DNA of 30,721 bases from contig JAZRZO010000047.1 in the NCBI GenBank assembly GCA_045601405.1, forward strand, positions 1 to 30,721, written 5' to 3'. The notes beneath the pieces were generated by a model. It was given only the letters and a program-made list of their open reading frames with translations, had not been told where the DNA came from and made no database searches. The translations under genes and the position numbers were made by a program. Source of the DNA: RGIG5612 sp045601405 (GTDB lineage Bacteria > Bacillota > Clostridia > Lachnospirales > Lachnospiraceae). Shown here piece after piece: positions 16,164-24,771 of this stretch; within the stretch, counting starts at the first letter, position 1; each line of letters starts with the position of its first letter.

Positions 16164-17149
16164 TTAATATCCTATGTCAACATTATTGATCACGAAATAC
16201 TCTTCCGTAAATTAAAAGTAAATCCCCAAAGTAAATCCCACAGTAGAAACACACCTGAAATTACTATGGGAATTTACGTCCAGATTAAGCTTAGCTCCGA
16301 TGCACAGACAGAGAGCCGTTAATTTCTGCGGATGATAATTCTTGTGATTCTTTATTTTGGGAAATGTTTTCTTATCAACGATCGCGCGCTTGTAGACCTC
16401 GGCATTCTCCATATTTTTGGCTTTGATCAGATATAACAGATATTGCGAAAAAGTATCCGTAAGATGCTGCATACGCTCTTTCAGCTTGTTTTCATGCCCC
16501 GTATCAAAATCACAGTACGGCGACGCGTCCTCCGCTATTAACCCTGTCAGTCCGTACGCGTCCGGTCTGGCATATGCCGCGCGCAGCCTGAAGCTATATT
16601 CACTCTTATACTGCGACTCTACATAATTTTGGTCGATATAAGCTTCCAGATCAGGATAAAGCTTTTTGCCGATGTCTGTTGTTTTCCTGCCGAAGACGAC
16701 AAGGTATATCATCATGTCATTTCCGGACAGGAACGAATTGATCTCGTCCACGGCAAGGCGGACTCCCTCCTCTTTTGGAAAACCAAATCCGCCGGTAGCG
16801 ATCACAGGAAAGGCAATGGTTCGTATCTGATACGCCTTTGCCAGCTGAAGACTTTGCCGGTAGCACATTCGAATTTTTTCTCCTGTTTCCCCAGGTCGTT
16901 CCTAAACGCGGGGCTTACAGCGTGGATGATATATTTTACGGGAAGCTGAAAGCCCGGCATCAGAAATGCCCTGCCTTCCGGAATATGTCCTATATATTCT
17001 CTTCTGTATCTGAGCAGGTCATCATAGCCGGCGGCTTTATAGACAGCAAGATCACATCCGGTTCCGACAACCGGCTCAGTATTGGCGGTATTGACGATTG
17101 CCTCTGTATTCATTTTGGTTATGTCATTGCGAACTATCTTTAGCGGCGT
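16164..17149 (-). pseudogene. Decayed macrodomain (ADP-ribose-binding) protein gene
   Basis: Two overlapping minus-strand frames together make one macrodomain protein. The first reads KIVRNDITKMNTEAIVNTAN, later VVGTGCD and VKYIIHAVSP. After QEKKFE it shifts frame near 16865-16875 and continues as CYRQSLQLAKAYQIRTIAFP and IATGGFGFPKEEGVRLAVDE, with the helical C-terminal extension usual in clostridial relatives. A single missing base would explain the shift. The expected start reads ACG at 17147-17149 (ACG-PLKIVRNDITKM). A stop at 16212-16214 is followed in the same frame by EEYFVINNVDI, which resembles the usual C-terminal region, and the final segment is missing. Four separate lesions make a functional product unlikely. 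A sequencing error could explain one of them, but not all. Confidence 0.85.
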
Positions 17150-17209
17150 TTTCTATCACTCTCCCCATCCGGCTCTTTAAAAATCCATAAATGCTCTGGC
17201 CGTTATGTT

Positions 17210-17247
17210 ATTAAGGAGACAAGGGTTCTGCCCCCTGTCTCCTTAAT
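17210..17247 (-). terminator. Strong hairpin at the end of the catabolic locus
   Basis: ATTAAGGAGACA at 17210-17221 pairs perfectly with 17236-17247, and a further GGG/CCC extends the stem. It lies about 30 bp after the symporter stop. The T-run is poor in both directions (TAATAAC on the minus side), so it may be a weak terminator or an mRNA-stabilising 3' structure. Confidence 0.6.
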
Positions 17248-17275
17248 ATGTCTAAGGATAAACCTTTTATTTCAG

Positions 17276-18763
17276 CTATGCGCTTGCCTTTATTTGTCCG
17301 TTCTTATTTTTGTCACGGAACAGGAGGCTGAAGATTATCATTGTGACGAATGCAACTGCAACTGCAACATACGTCTCTGTTACCTTGAAGGTTCCGATAA
17401 CAAGAGGATATTCTCCTGTTGCCAGCTTGATGGCAACCCATGCGATAGCAGAGGCTGTTGTAAGCAGCATACTCCATATAGCGCCCCTTTCGCTGGCGAA
17501 CTTCCAGTAGATACCTAGTAGTATGACAATGAACAGCGCCCCTCGTATCGAATAAGCGGAATAAACGATATCAAGAATGGTTGAAGCATTAACCAGGCAG
17601 ATAGCGCCTACGCAGCAGATCACTCCCGAGATAGCGGTTGTGATACGTCCCATTCTGAGAACCTTCTCATCACTTGCGTCCGGACGGAGAACCCGCTGAT
17701 ATACATCACGCGTTACCATCGTTCCTGCCGCGAGGATGATCGGGCTTATCGTTGAAAGCACTGCCGCGAGGATCGCTGCCATAACAAGACCACCTGCAAT
17801 GACAGGCATGCCGTTAAGCATTAGCTGAGGCAGAGCGCTCTTTGCAGCCGCTGCTTTATCAACACCTGCAAGAAGATCGCCGTTTTCATACATAACGCGG
17901 GCCGCCATTCCCAAAGCAGCCGTGAAGAAACCGAACGGCGCCGCAACAAACGCGGTTATGATGCAGGCTTTACGCGCCTGTTTTGCGCTTTTTGCCGCGA
18001 GCACAGGCTGAAGACCTGCCTGTGCGGTGCACGCGCCAAGCAAAGATGCGATGATCCAGCTCGAAACCTTTTCTCCGCCGATGGAGAACATATTCCAGAA
18101 GCTCTTCTCTCCCGGCATATTGCCAAGAGCAGTGATGCCCGTCGTAAATCCTTTAAGACCGCCCGCACCGTGTACAGCGATCACAAGTGCTATGATAACA
18201 CCAAGATACATAACTATAAGATGCAGAACGTTAGTGGAAGCAACGGCATTCATACCGCCGACCAGCGTATATACAATAAATATCACCGCAAACGCAACGC
18301 AGGAGATCCAGAACGGGATACCCAGCAGATTCTCACCAAGCTTGCCGGCCGCGATCATCTGAGAAAGACCAACTGCAAGCATAACGAATGTAAGTATGAT
18401 ACAGGAAACCGTCCGTGCGTGAACACCGAAGAACTTCTCGATTATCCCCGGAACAGTACCTGTTTCCAGCGATCTGAAAAGCTTTGCAAATAATAATCCC
18501 AGGAACAAAACTCCGATACCGTTAGCTATGGTATACCACCAGCCCGAAAGTCCGTAAAGGAAACCGTATTCGGAAACACCTGTTGTGGCGGTGCCTCCAA
18601 GCCACTCACCTGTAGACGCGCAGACAATAGCGAATGTGCTGAGGGCAACACCCGTGAAGGCCGCGCTGCTCTTGGTCTTACGACCTGAAATAACACCTAT
18701 AACGACCGTGATCGCAAAGTAAGCGACTATGATGACCGTTATCAAGATCTGATTTGATTCCAT
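17276..18763 (-). CDS. Sodium:solute symporter (SSS family)
   Basis: 495 residues with about 13 hydrophobic helices from the N terminus (ILITVIIVAYFAITVVIGVI) to VAVAFVTMIIFSLLF, and a short charged tail. The landmarks fit the solute:sodium symporter family: GRKTKSSAAFTGVALS, then STGEWLGGTATTGV in helix 2, and AILAAVLSTISPIILAAGTM, which carries the Ser/Thr of the sodium site. It is the last gene of the catabolic locus, downstream of buk and a hairpin, with its own ribosome site AGAGGTGAG. Substrate is not readable from sequence. Context suggests uptake of an aromatic acid such as gallate, or of a short-chain acid from the pathway. Alternatively it could be a general carboxylate carrier. Confidence 0.85.
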   Translation of the reverse strand: MESNQILITVIIVAYFAITVVIGVISGRKTKSSAAFTGVALSTFAIVCASTGEWLGGTATTGVSEYGFLYGLSGWWYTIANGIGVLFLGLLFAKLFRSLETGTVPGIIEKFFGVHARTVSCIILTFVMLAVGLSQMIAAGKLGENLLGIPFWISCVAFAVIFIVYTLVGGMNAVASTNVLHLIVMYLGVIIALVIAVHGAGGLKGFTTGITALGNMPGEKSFWNMFSIGGEKVSSWIIASLLGACTAQAGLQPVLAAKSAKQARKACIITAFVAAPFGFFTAALGMAARVMYENGDLLAGVDKAAAAKSALPQLMLNGMPVIAGGLVMAAILAAVLSTISPIILAAGTMVTRDVYQRVLRPDASDEKVLRMGRITTAISGVICCVGAICLVNASTILDIVYSAYSIRGALFIVILLGIYWKFASERGAIWSMLLTTASAIAWVAIKLATGEYPLVIGTFKVTETYVAVAVAFVTMIIFSLLFRDKNKNGQIKASA

Positions 18764-18806
18764 TTAGAAAACTCACCTCTTTTACAACTTTTTTATTATA
18801 TATTAT

Positions 18807-18832
18807 GAGCTGTGCCGCCTTCAGCACGGCTC
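18807..18832. terminator. Hairpin between buk and the symporter gene
   Basis: GAGCTGTGC pairs with GCACGGCTC (one wobble) around an 8-base loop. On the plus strand it is followed by TTTT. On the minus strand, the direction of the genes, it is followed by an A/T-rich stretch without a T-run, so partial termination or mRNA processing is likelier than full termination. Confidence 0.4.
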
Positions 18833-18847
18833 TTTTAAACAGTTATA

Positions 18848-19960
18848 TCATTTAAAATAAGATTCGTCGAAGCCCTTGAACACCGGCTCTCCGGTATATG
18901 ACTTAGGCTCCTCCTCGCCATCCAGCACGCGGAGCGCGCCCGCTGCAAGGCCTTCCATCTCAAACTCACCCGGATAAAGCCTGATCGGCGCAATGAATGA
19001 CGTCTTACGCTCAATTATCTTTCCAAGCGGCTTTGAGTATGCCAGACCGCCTGTCAGCAGTATCGCGTCCACCTCTCCGTCCATAGCAGCCGCCATGGCT
19101 CCGATATCCTTGGCTATCTGATACGCAGTTGCGTTGAAGATAACAGTAGCATACTTGTCGCCCTTTTCAACCCTGTTTTCAACCTCAATGCCGTCCGAAA
19201 TCCCAAGATGGTCTACCCAGCCGCCAGTCTTCATTATCTTATCCAGAAGCTCTTCCCGGGTGTATTTTCCGGAGAAGCATATCTCCACCAGGTCAGCCGC
19301 AGGGATTGCGCCGGTCCTTGTAGGAGCCATACGACCCTCGCCTCTTGTAGAGTCCACATTGTCAATGATCTTGCCCTTCTGATGCGCGCCGATGGAAATA
19401 CCGCCGCCCATATGAACAACTATCACATTGACATCCCCGTAATCCTTGCCGACATCCTTAGCGTAATGTCTTGCGACCTCCTTCTGATTCAGCGGATGGC
19501 CGCGGCTTGTCCGGAACTCATCCTTAAGACCGGTAATCCTTGCATCAAGGATAAATTCATCAACAGAACTGGGGTTTACGCAGAATGCCCTTCCCCCGAA
19601 TTCGTCAACGAACCCTTTTGCCAGCATAGGCCCCAGGTTTCCTGCATGTCTGCTGCCGATACCTATCTTTGCGTGCTGATACATAAGGTCGTTTACCTCA
19701 TACACGCCGCCCGGCATGGGAAGAAGCCCCGTACACCTTCCTGCGAAAGCGTCTGTTTTTCTTATATCAACATTTGCCTCCTCAAGGGCTTTAAGTATAA
19801 CTTCCTTCCGGAAGTCCAGCTGATCCGCGATCTCCGGAAACTGTGCCAGTTCCGATGCCTGATGATCGAGATTTTTTGAAAAAACCTTTTCCGAGTCATT
19901 AAAAAGCGCGATCTTCGTTGATGTTGAACCCGGATTAATAACAACTATCTGCCTGGGCAT
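18848..19960 (-). CDS. buk: Butyrate kinase
   Basis: 370 residues of the acetate/butyrate kinase (ASKHA) family: phosphate-1 motif VVINPGSTSTKIALF at the N terminus, VIVVHMGGGISIGAHQKG in the middle, PTRTGAIPAADLVEICFSGK, and the adenosine motif ILLTGGLAYS near the end. The arrangement is butyrate kinase-like, not acetate kinase-like. It converts butyryl phosphate and ADP to butyrate and ATP. It follows ptb with a 1-bp gap, and its ribosome site (GGGAGG) lies inside the end of ptb, so the two are translated together. The family's usual GRGG segment reads GRCTG here, so substrate preference may differ; related acids such as acetate or branched acids are possible. Confidence 0.88.
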   Translation of the reverse strand: MPRQIVVINPGSTSTKIALFNDSEKVFSKNLDHQASELAQFPEIADQLDFRKEVILKALEEANVDIRKTDAFAGRCTGLLPMPGGVYEVNDLMYQHAKIGIGSRHAGNLGPMLAKGFVDEFGGRAFCVNPSSVDEFILDARITGLKDEFRTSRGHPLNQKEVARHYAKDVGKDYGDVNVIVVHMGGGISIGAHQKGKIIDNVDSTRGEGRMAPTRTGAIPAADLVEICFSGKYTREELLDKIMKTGGWVDHLGISDGIEVENRVEKGDKYATVIFNATAYQIAKDIGAMAAAMDGEVDAILLTGGLAYSKPLGKIIERKTSFIAPIRLYPGEFEMEGLAAGALRVLDGEEEPKSYTGEPVFKGFDESYFK

Positions 19961-19961
19961 A

Positions 19962-20873
19962 TCAAACCTCCCTGCTGTCTGCGATCACCTTGGCGATCGC
20001 TATAGTGTACATCTTTGATTCCGGAGCGGTGGCTCTTGATGTTAAAGCCACAGGAACCTTCGCGCCCATGATGACTCCCGCTTTCTTAGCCTTCGCAAAA
20101 TATTCCATGGATTTGATCAGGAGATTTCCGGCCTCTATATCCGGAACAAGAAGCACGTCTGAATTGCCTGCGACCGCTCCTTTAACTCCCTTGTGCTCCG
20201 CCGCCTCCTTGGACACGGCATTATCAAGAGCAAAAGGTCCCTCTATGACACAGCCTGTGATCCGGCCTTCTTTATTCATTTGGGCAAGCTGCGCCGCGTC
20301 AACCGTGCAGGGCATCTTCTCGTTTAATTTCTCAACCGCGCAGAGCGCCGCCACCTTAGGCTCTTCATTTCCGAGGGCATGCATTACCTCAACAGCATTT
20401 TTTGCAATCGCTGCCTTTGCGTCCAGATCCGGCGCTATGTTTAGAGCGGAATCTGTTACGGCAAACATCCTGTCAAAGCTGTCAACCTCCAGCACTCCCA
20501 CATGACTCAAAACACCGTCCAGCCTGAGTCCGTACTCTTTATTCAGCACGGCCTTCATGATGATAGAAGTGTCAACCATGCCTTTCATTATAAAGCGCAC
20601 TTCTCCGGCTCCCGCGCGGCGGGCTGCCTCTTCGCAGGCTTCCTTTTTATCGGACACATCGACTATCTCCCAGCCGCTGATATCCACACCTGCCTTAGCC
20701 GCCTCTTCTGCGATCTTCTCTTTTTCCCCGATCAGAACCGGGATAACGATCTTTTCATCATAAGCAAGCTTTACCGCCTCAAGAACCGGCGCGTCTGCGG
20801 CACATGCCACAGCCATCTTCAGCGGAGCCTTTGACGCGGCGGCCTGCTTAAGCTCTGTCATAGATCTGATCAT
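19962..20873 (-). CDS. ptb: Phosphate butyryltransferase
   Basis: 303 residues, the usual length for phosphate acetyl/butyryl transferases. Landmarks are KMAVACAADAPVLEAVKLAY, VLIGEKEKI, MKGMVDTSIIMKAVL, a central GVLEVDSFDRMFAVTDSALN, and LLVPDIEAGNLLIKSMEYFA, which match the butyryl branch. It transfers the butyryl group from CoA to phosphate, feeding butyrate kinase. Together with buk it gives the ATP-yielding last step for acetoacetyl-CoA-derived butyrate. The genes for reduction of acetoacetyl-CoA to butyryl-CoA are not in the window. The start ATG follows GGAGAG at short spacing; a later ATG (codon 5) is possible. Confidence 0.9.
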   Translation of the reverse strand: MIRSMTELKQAAASKAPLKMAVACAADAPVLEAVKLAYDEKIVIPVLIGEKEKIAEEAAKAGVDISGWEIVDVSDKKEACEEAARRAGAGEVRFIMKGMVDTSIIMKAVLNKEYGLRLDGVLSHVGVLEVDSFDRMFAVTDSALNIAPDLDAKAAIAKNAVEVMHALGNEEPKVAALCAVEKLNEKMPCTVDAAQLAQMNKEGRITGCVIEGPFALDNAVSKEAAEHKGVKGAVAGNSDVLLVPDIEAGNLLIKSMEYFAKAKKAGVIMGAKVPVALTSRATAPESKMYTIAIAKVIADSREV

Positions 20874-20889
20874 ATTCTCTCCATTCCTG

Positions 20890-20927
20890 TAACGCCCCGG
20901 ACAGCGTTCATACTGTCCGGAGCGTTA
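20890..20927. terminator. Intercistronic hairpin between the BKACE lyase gene and ptb
   Basis: A 15-bp near-perfect stem (20890-20904 with 20913-20927, one mismatch) with an 8-base loop and no T-run. It probably tunes mRNA decay or read-through between the aromatic and butyrate parts of the locus. Confidence 0.45.
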
Positions 20928-20934
20928 AGCATAA

Positions 20935-21864
20935 TTAGTTTTCTTTGAAAGTAGCCTCGTATGTTTTTTCATCACGAAGACAGTTCCTTGTAATACCAAG
21001 GATCTCTCTTGCTTCCTGTGCCGTAGCGATCTCTCTGCCGGCTATCTTCGCAAGGTCTACCGCACGCTGTACAAGGCGCACGTTTGTACCGATGTCCTTG
21101 CTTCCGTCCGGATTCTTTCCGAATAAGATGTTGTCCTCAAGACCCACTCTTAATCCGTCGCATCCGAGCGCAAGACCTGCAAGCATCATCGGCATATGAG
21201 CTTTTCCGATTCCGGAAACTGACCATGTTGCTCCTTCGGGAAGCTTCCCAACCAGAAACGCGAGGTTTTCAGCCGTACCCGGCATTGACCCGCCAACGCC
21301 CATGATGAACTGGATGTGCGGAGGCTTCGGGATGTCCCACTTGTTAACATAGTACATAACGCTGTCGATATGGCCTGTGTCAAACACCTCAAACTCAGGC
21401 TTAACATCATATTTAACAACCTCCTGGCTCAGAAGATTTAAGAAGCGCGGGCTGTTTTCAAAAATATAGCTGTTTGCCCAGTTGATGGTGTTCGGGTCAA
21501 ATGAGCACATTTCCGGACGGAGCGCCCCGAGGTGCTGAAGACGTTTGTGGTCATCATATTCCCCGCCTGATGTAGTAAGGTTGATAACGATGTCAACGCC
21601 TGCCTCGTTGCATTTCTCACGGGTAACCTCAACAGCTTCCGTGAATTTTTGAAGGCTCATTGACTTATAGCCTATCTGCATCACGCCGTCAACCTCCTTG
21701 TCCTCGCGGACATGGATGTGAGCTATTGACGCACCTGCCTTGGCGCATTCAACTATCTGGTCCGCAAGCTCTTCTGCCGTATATGGAACGGTAGGCGCCT
21801 GCTCCTTCTTTGTGCCCGCACCGCACAGGCACACCTGAATGATTACTTTATTTGTCTTTGCCAT
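20935..21864 (-). CDS. BKACE-family lyase, probable triacetate acetoacetate-lyase (TAL)
   Basis: 309 residues of the beta-keto acid cleavage enzyme (BKACE) family. Zinc ligand motif AHIHVRE gives His49 and His51, and VGLEDN gives Glu242. Other landmarks are SGGEYDDHKRL and FIMGVGGSMPGTAENLAFLV. Family members cleave a 3-keto acid with acetyl-CoA. In the anaerobic phloroglucinol pathway described for Clostridium scatologenes, the member TAL splits 3,5-dioxohexanoate (triacetate) plus acetyl-CoA into acetoacetyl-CoA and acetoacetate. The gene sits directly after the dehydrogenase that would make triacetate (34 bp gap), which is why I prefer this over the lysine-pathway member (3-keto-5-aminohexanoate cleavage). 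Acetoacetate activation is not seen in the window. AAAGGAAAAAG precedes the ATG. Confidence 0.86.
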   Translation of the reverse strand: MAKTNKVIIQVCLCGAGTKKEQAPTVPYTAEELADQIVECAKAGASIAHIHVREDKEVDGVMQIGYKSMSLQKFTEAVEVTREKCNEAGVDIVINLTTSGGEYDDHKRLQHLGALRPEMCSFDPNTINWANSYIFENSPRFLNLLSQEVVKYDVKPEFEVFDTGHIDSVMYYVNKWDIPKPPHIQFIMGVGGSMPGTAENLAFLVGKLPEGATWSVSGIGKAHMPMMLAGLALGCDGLRVGLEDNILFGKNPDGSKDIGTNVRLVQRAVDLAKIAGREIATAQEAREILGITRNCLRDEKTYEATFKEN

Positions 21865-21894
21865 AATTACTTTTTCCTTTCCAGACTGCGCGTC

Positions 21895-22860
21895 TTACAC
21901 CGGATCGTTCAGGAATTTCTTTTCCAGACGGAATACTTCAAATAACTGTTTGTCGCGTTTTTCCTTCAGCGCCTCGATATCCGTATCCGAGTAGTCGTAG
22001 AAGCCTTTGCCTGTCTTGATACCCAGATTGCCGGCATCTACCAGTTCCTTTAAGGTTTCCGGCATCTCGTCTCCGTTTTCCGGCATGGTGTAAGATCTGT
22101 TTTTGTAATTATTTGCCGTCATATCCAGACCGCCGAAGTCTGCTCTCTTGCAAAGTCCCAGCACGCAGGCTCTCGGGATAAAGCTTGCCTTTGCGGCCAG
22201 GTCGATGGCTTCCGCGTCACAGTAGCCGTTATCCAGAAGATAGAATACCTCCCTGTTAAGGCATTGCTGCAGACGGTTCACGATATAGCCGCGAATGAAC
22301 TTCTTCATAAGAACCGCTGTCTTTCCGCACTTTTTTAAGAGTTCCAGCGCGATCTGAGCGTATTCGTCCGGCGCCTGCTCACTCTTTACCACTTCCACGA
22401 GCGGGATAAGATGAGGCGGAGCGTACCAGTGGCAGATGATCTGCTGCGGAAGCAGCGCTTCCGGAACAACCTCAAAAATGTTCATTGCCGAGGTGTTGGA
22501 CGCTATGATGGCATCCGGTGAAACGCATGCCTGAAGCTTTTGATACAGCTCATCCTTCGCGTCACGGTTCTCCACTATGGTCTCCTGAATGAAATCCGCG
22601 TCCTTAACAGCCTCTTCCACAGTCATCGCGAAGCTTATCCTGCCAAGAATAGTCTCGATCTCGGAGGATTCGATCTCTCCTTCGTCAGCGAAGGTTGCCA
22701 GCTGTGTCTTCAGTGCGTCAAGGGCTTTGTTACGGGTGGATTCCGAACGGGTCCACATAGTTACCTGATATCCGCCCATCGCGTATGTCTGCGCAATCCC
22801 CGGCCCCATGGTGCCGGCGCCGAGAACCGCGATCTTTTTGATGTCTGATAAAGTCTTCAT
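21895..22860 (-). CDS. 3-hydroxyacyl-CoA dehydrogenase-family enzyme, probable 3-hydroxy-5-oxohexanoate dehydrogenase (HOHD)
   Basis: The start at 22860 was chosen because AGAAGG lies 9 bases upstream and the ATG overlaps the preceding stop as TAATG; an upstream ATG at 22881 would add seven residues including that site. This gives 321 residues. The NAD-binding motif is AVLGAGTMGPGIAQ (from residue 11). ICHWYAPPHLIPLVEV is the catalytic His/substrate region of 3-hydroxyacyl-CoA dehydrogenases, and the C-terminal helical domain ends GIKTGKGFYDYS. In the phloroglucinol route a family member oxidises (S)-3-hydroxy-5-oxohexanoate to triacetate with NAD+. The TAATG overlap with the hydrolase gene supports consecutive steps. 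An alternative is ordinary 3-hydroxybutyryl-CoA dehydrogenase in butyrate synthesis. Confidence 0.84.
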   Translation of the reverse strand: MKTLSDIKKIAVLGAGTMGPGIAQTYAMGGYQVTMWTRSESTRNKALDALKTQLATFADEGEIESSEIETILGRISFAMTVEEAVKDADFIQETIVENRDAKDELYQKLQACVSPDAIIASNTSAMNIFEVVPEALLPQQIICHWYAPPHLIPLVEVVKSEQAPDEYAQIALELLKKCGKTAVLMKKFIRGYIVNRLQQCLNREVFYLLDNGYCDAEAIDLAAKASFIPRACVLGLCKRADFGGLDMTANNYKNRSYTMPENGDEMPETLKELVDAGNLGIKTGKGFYDYSDTDIEALKEKRDKQLFEVFRLEKKFLNDPV

Positions 22861-23792
22861 TAGAATGAACCTTCTTCCCATGCTACAAGACGAACCATAC
22901 CGCCGTCAGCTGCTTCGCAGCGGAACGGGAACGCGCAGAGGATCATGCGCTTTCCTGTAACTTCGTCGATGTCTCCGCCGGCATTCTCGATAGCCATAAG
23001 TCCGTGCTGTCCGTAAAGGCGGTGGCAGGGCTCATAATCCGGATAATCAACATCAATATCACGGCCGGTCGCAAGCTTGTAGTTGTTGTACAGCCAGGGC
23101 ATCTGCTCCTTGCATGGGCAGTGCCATACAGGTGAATCGGAAGCGCCGTATGTACCTGCGATAGCTTTGATCTTCTTCTCAAACATAAGCCATTTAGCAA
23201 GCTCAGGGCCGTTTCCTGCGTAATAGTTGAAGTATTTGTCGTTGTTCTTTCTCCAGTAACGGTGGAAACCTGTGTTAAGTACAACGAAGTCGTTCGGGCG
23301 GATATCAAGACCGTCCTTGTCAAGAGCCTTCTGAACATCCTCAGGAGTGATGATGTGCCAGATAGCGCCCTTCTTGTCCGGAGTCTCGGCGAACTCACCC
23401 ATCTTTGCCGGGTCTCCGCCTGCCTTGTTGAATGCCTCCTCAAACTCGTCATACATCCATGTCAGGTCAACGATAACACCTGTGCCGATGGAATGCTCAA
23501 GACGCATCTCAGCAAGAGTGTAGCCGTAACGCTCGCGGTCAACCTCTTCCTCATGAAGAGTGTGGTTCGGAGCATCACAGTGAGTTGCTGCGTGAAGAGT
23601 ACCTGTGTATGTGCAGGTACGCTTATGGAAGCGCTCAAGATACTGTCCGCGCGGGAAGTTCAGGTCGCTTCTCGGGCCCGGGAACGGCCAGAGCGGAGTG
23701 TCCCACCCCCAGGGCTGGCTAAGATCCCAAATCTTTGTCATTTTGTCTGTTTCAAGATAAAATTTGCTTTTGTCAAGGGGCATGTATGCCAT
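22860..23792 (-). CDS. Cyclase-family metal hydrolase, probable dihydrophloroglucinol cyclohydrolase (DPGC)
   Basis: 310 residues from the ATG at 23792 (AGAGG about 10 bases upstream); a GTG at 23798 is too close to that site. The metal-binding signature of the cyclase/kynurenine formamidase-like family is present as HAATHCDAPNH, giving His67, His71, Asp73 and His77. Other landmarks are WDLSQPWGWDTPLWPFPGPR and DFVVLNTGFHRYW. These enzymes hydrolyse cyclic amides or diketones using divalent metal. In phloroglucinol breakdown the family member opens dihydrophloroglucinol to (S)-3-hydroxy-5-oxohexanoate. It is the first gene of the lower operon, divergent from the MerR regulator, and it overlaps the dehydrogenase gene. 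The exact substrate is inferred from the pathway context. Confidence 0.85.
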   Translation of the reverse strand: MAYMPLDKSKFYLETDKMTKIWDLSQPWGWDTPLWPFPGPRSDLNFPRGQYLERFHKRTCTYTGTLHAATHCDAPNHTLHEEEVDRERYGYTLAEMRLEHSIGTGVIVDLTWMYDEFEEAFNKAGGDPAKMGEFAETPDKKGAIWHIITPEDVQKALDKDGLDIRPNDFVVLNTGFHRYWRKNNDKYFNYYAGNGPELAKWLMFEKKIKAIAGTYGASDSPVWHCPCKEQMPWLYNNYKLATGRDIDVDYPDYEPCHRLYGQHGLMAIENAGGDIDEVTGKRMILCAFPFRCEAADGGMVRLVAWEEGSF

Positions 23793-23868
23793 AATCACGT
23801 TCCTCTCTTTCTAAAACTATTGGTTTATCGTTTATTGTTTCGGCGGCTTTTGGCCGCGGGAAATCATT

Positions 23869-23908
23869 TTTACAATACTGCTCTAATAATGTATAATCTG
23901 GAGCAGTA
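23869..23908 (+). promoter_or_regulatory. Promoter of the MerR-family gene with palindromic operator
   Basis: TTTACA (23869-23874), a 17-bp spacer and TATAAT (23892-23897) form a good -35/-10 pair for the regulator. TACTGCTC (23876-23883) and GAGCAGTA (23901-23908) are a perfect 8-bp inverted repeat with a 17-bp spacer that surrounds the -10. A regulator bound there would control its own gene and perhaps the divergent hydrolase gene. The ribosome site AAGGAGG is at 23926. Confidence 0.7.
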
Positions 23909-23937
23909 ACAGATATATTTCTGATAAGGAGGCCACA

Positions 23938-24750
23938 ATGCGGTATAAAATAGGTGATGTCGCGCGAATCCTCGGGATCTCTACCGATCTGCTGCGTTAT
24001 TACGAGAAGAAGGGTGTTGTCACTCCCGCAAAGGACAAACAAAACGACTATCGCTATTATGACGCCTGGGATATAAACTTTCTCATCGACTGTCTCTGGT
24101 ACAAAAGCTTTGGCTTCGGCATCCCTCAGATAGCATATATGGTTTCCGACTGCTACCACGGCGATCTTGTTGCTGTGCTCGAAGAGAAGGAGGATGAGCT
24201 CAGAGAGTCCATCAAGCGCCAGGAGCTGCTGCTTCAACGCATAGACCGTCACCGCGAACACGTGATCCGCGTCAGGGAAACTACCGGACTTTGTGATATA
24301 AGTCCCTGCCCTGAAGTGGTCTACTATCTCAACAGGCACGACACAGACTTTGATAACAGCCCTGATATGCAGCACCTTGCCAAGCAGTGGCTCAGCTATA
24401 TGCCATTCCTTCAGCGGTACTTCGAGATGCCCGCCGTATCCGGCCAGGGCGCGCCCCATCGCTATGCCTGGGGCTTTTCACTGGACATTGAATATGTTAA
24501 TGAATTTTCCGTTCCTGTTCAGCCGCCGCTCATGCATCAGCCGTCTGTCGAATGCATTCATTCAGTTTTCAAAAGCTCGGGGAAAAATGCTTTTTCGCCC
24601 GTACATATCAACTATCTTTATGACTATGCGGCCCAAAACGGATATACAGTTTCGGGCGCCGCAAGGGGAAATCTCGTATGCTCTGTCCTCGAGGACGGTA
24701 TGAATACCGGTTACTTCGAGGTCTGGCTTCCCATTTCTAAAGATATCTGA
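23938..24750 (+). CDS. MerR-family transcriptional regulator with large ligand-binding domain
   Basis: 270 residues and the only plus-strand gene within the catabolic locus. The N-terminal MerR helix-turn-helix reads YKIGDVARILGISTDLLRYY followed by EKKGVVTPAK. A helical linker (about 75-120, rich in Glu/Arg/Leu) follows, then a C-terminal domain of about 150 residues with GyrI/BmrR-like alternation of strands and aromatic residues (HRYAWGFSLDIEYV, GYFEVWLPI). This type of MerR protein binds organic ligands and activates promoters with over-long spacers. It stands between the reductase and hydrolase genes, transcribed away from the hydrolase. It is probably the phloroglucinol- or pyrogallol-responsive switch; the ligand is inferred. 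The athL promoter with a 19-bp spacer supports this. Confidence 0.85.
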   Translation: MRYKIGDVARILGISTDLLRYYEKKGVVTPAKDKQNDYRYYDAWDINFLIDCLWYKSFGFGIPQIAYMVSDCYHGDLVAVLEEKEDELRESIKRQELLLQRIDRHREHVIRVRETTGLCDISPCPEVVYYLNRHDTDFDNSPDMQHLAKQWLSYMPFLQRYFEMPAVSGQGAPHRYAWGFSLDIEYVNEFSVPVQPPLMHQPSVECIHSVFKSSGKNAFSPVHINYLYDYAAQNGYTVSGAARGNLVCSVLEDGMNTGYFEVWLPISKDI

Positions 24751-24771
24751 CCTCCCTGTCCTTTTTGAGGC

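Noticed and set aside
18848..19960. Acetate kinase
   Set aside because: Length, the PTRTGAIPAADLV segment and the adjacent phosphate butyryltransferase fit butyrate kinase better.
20935..21864. 3-keto-5-aminohexanoate cleavage enzyme of lysine fermentation
   Set aside because: Same BKACE family, but no other lysine fermentation genes are near, and the neighbours supply and use the triacetate pathway intermediates.
22861..22881. Upstream ATG for the dehydrogenase gene at 21895
   Set aside because: It would overlap the hydrolase gene by 22 bp and contain the ribosome site; the TAATG start at 22860 fits coupled translation.
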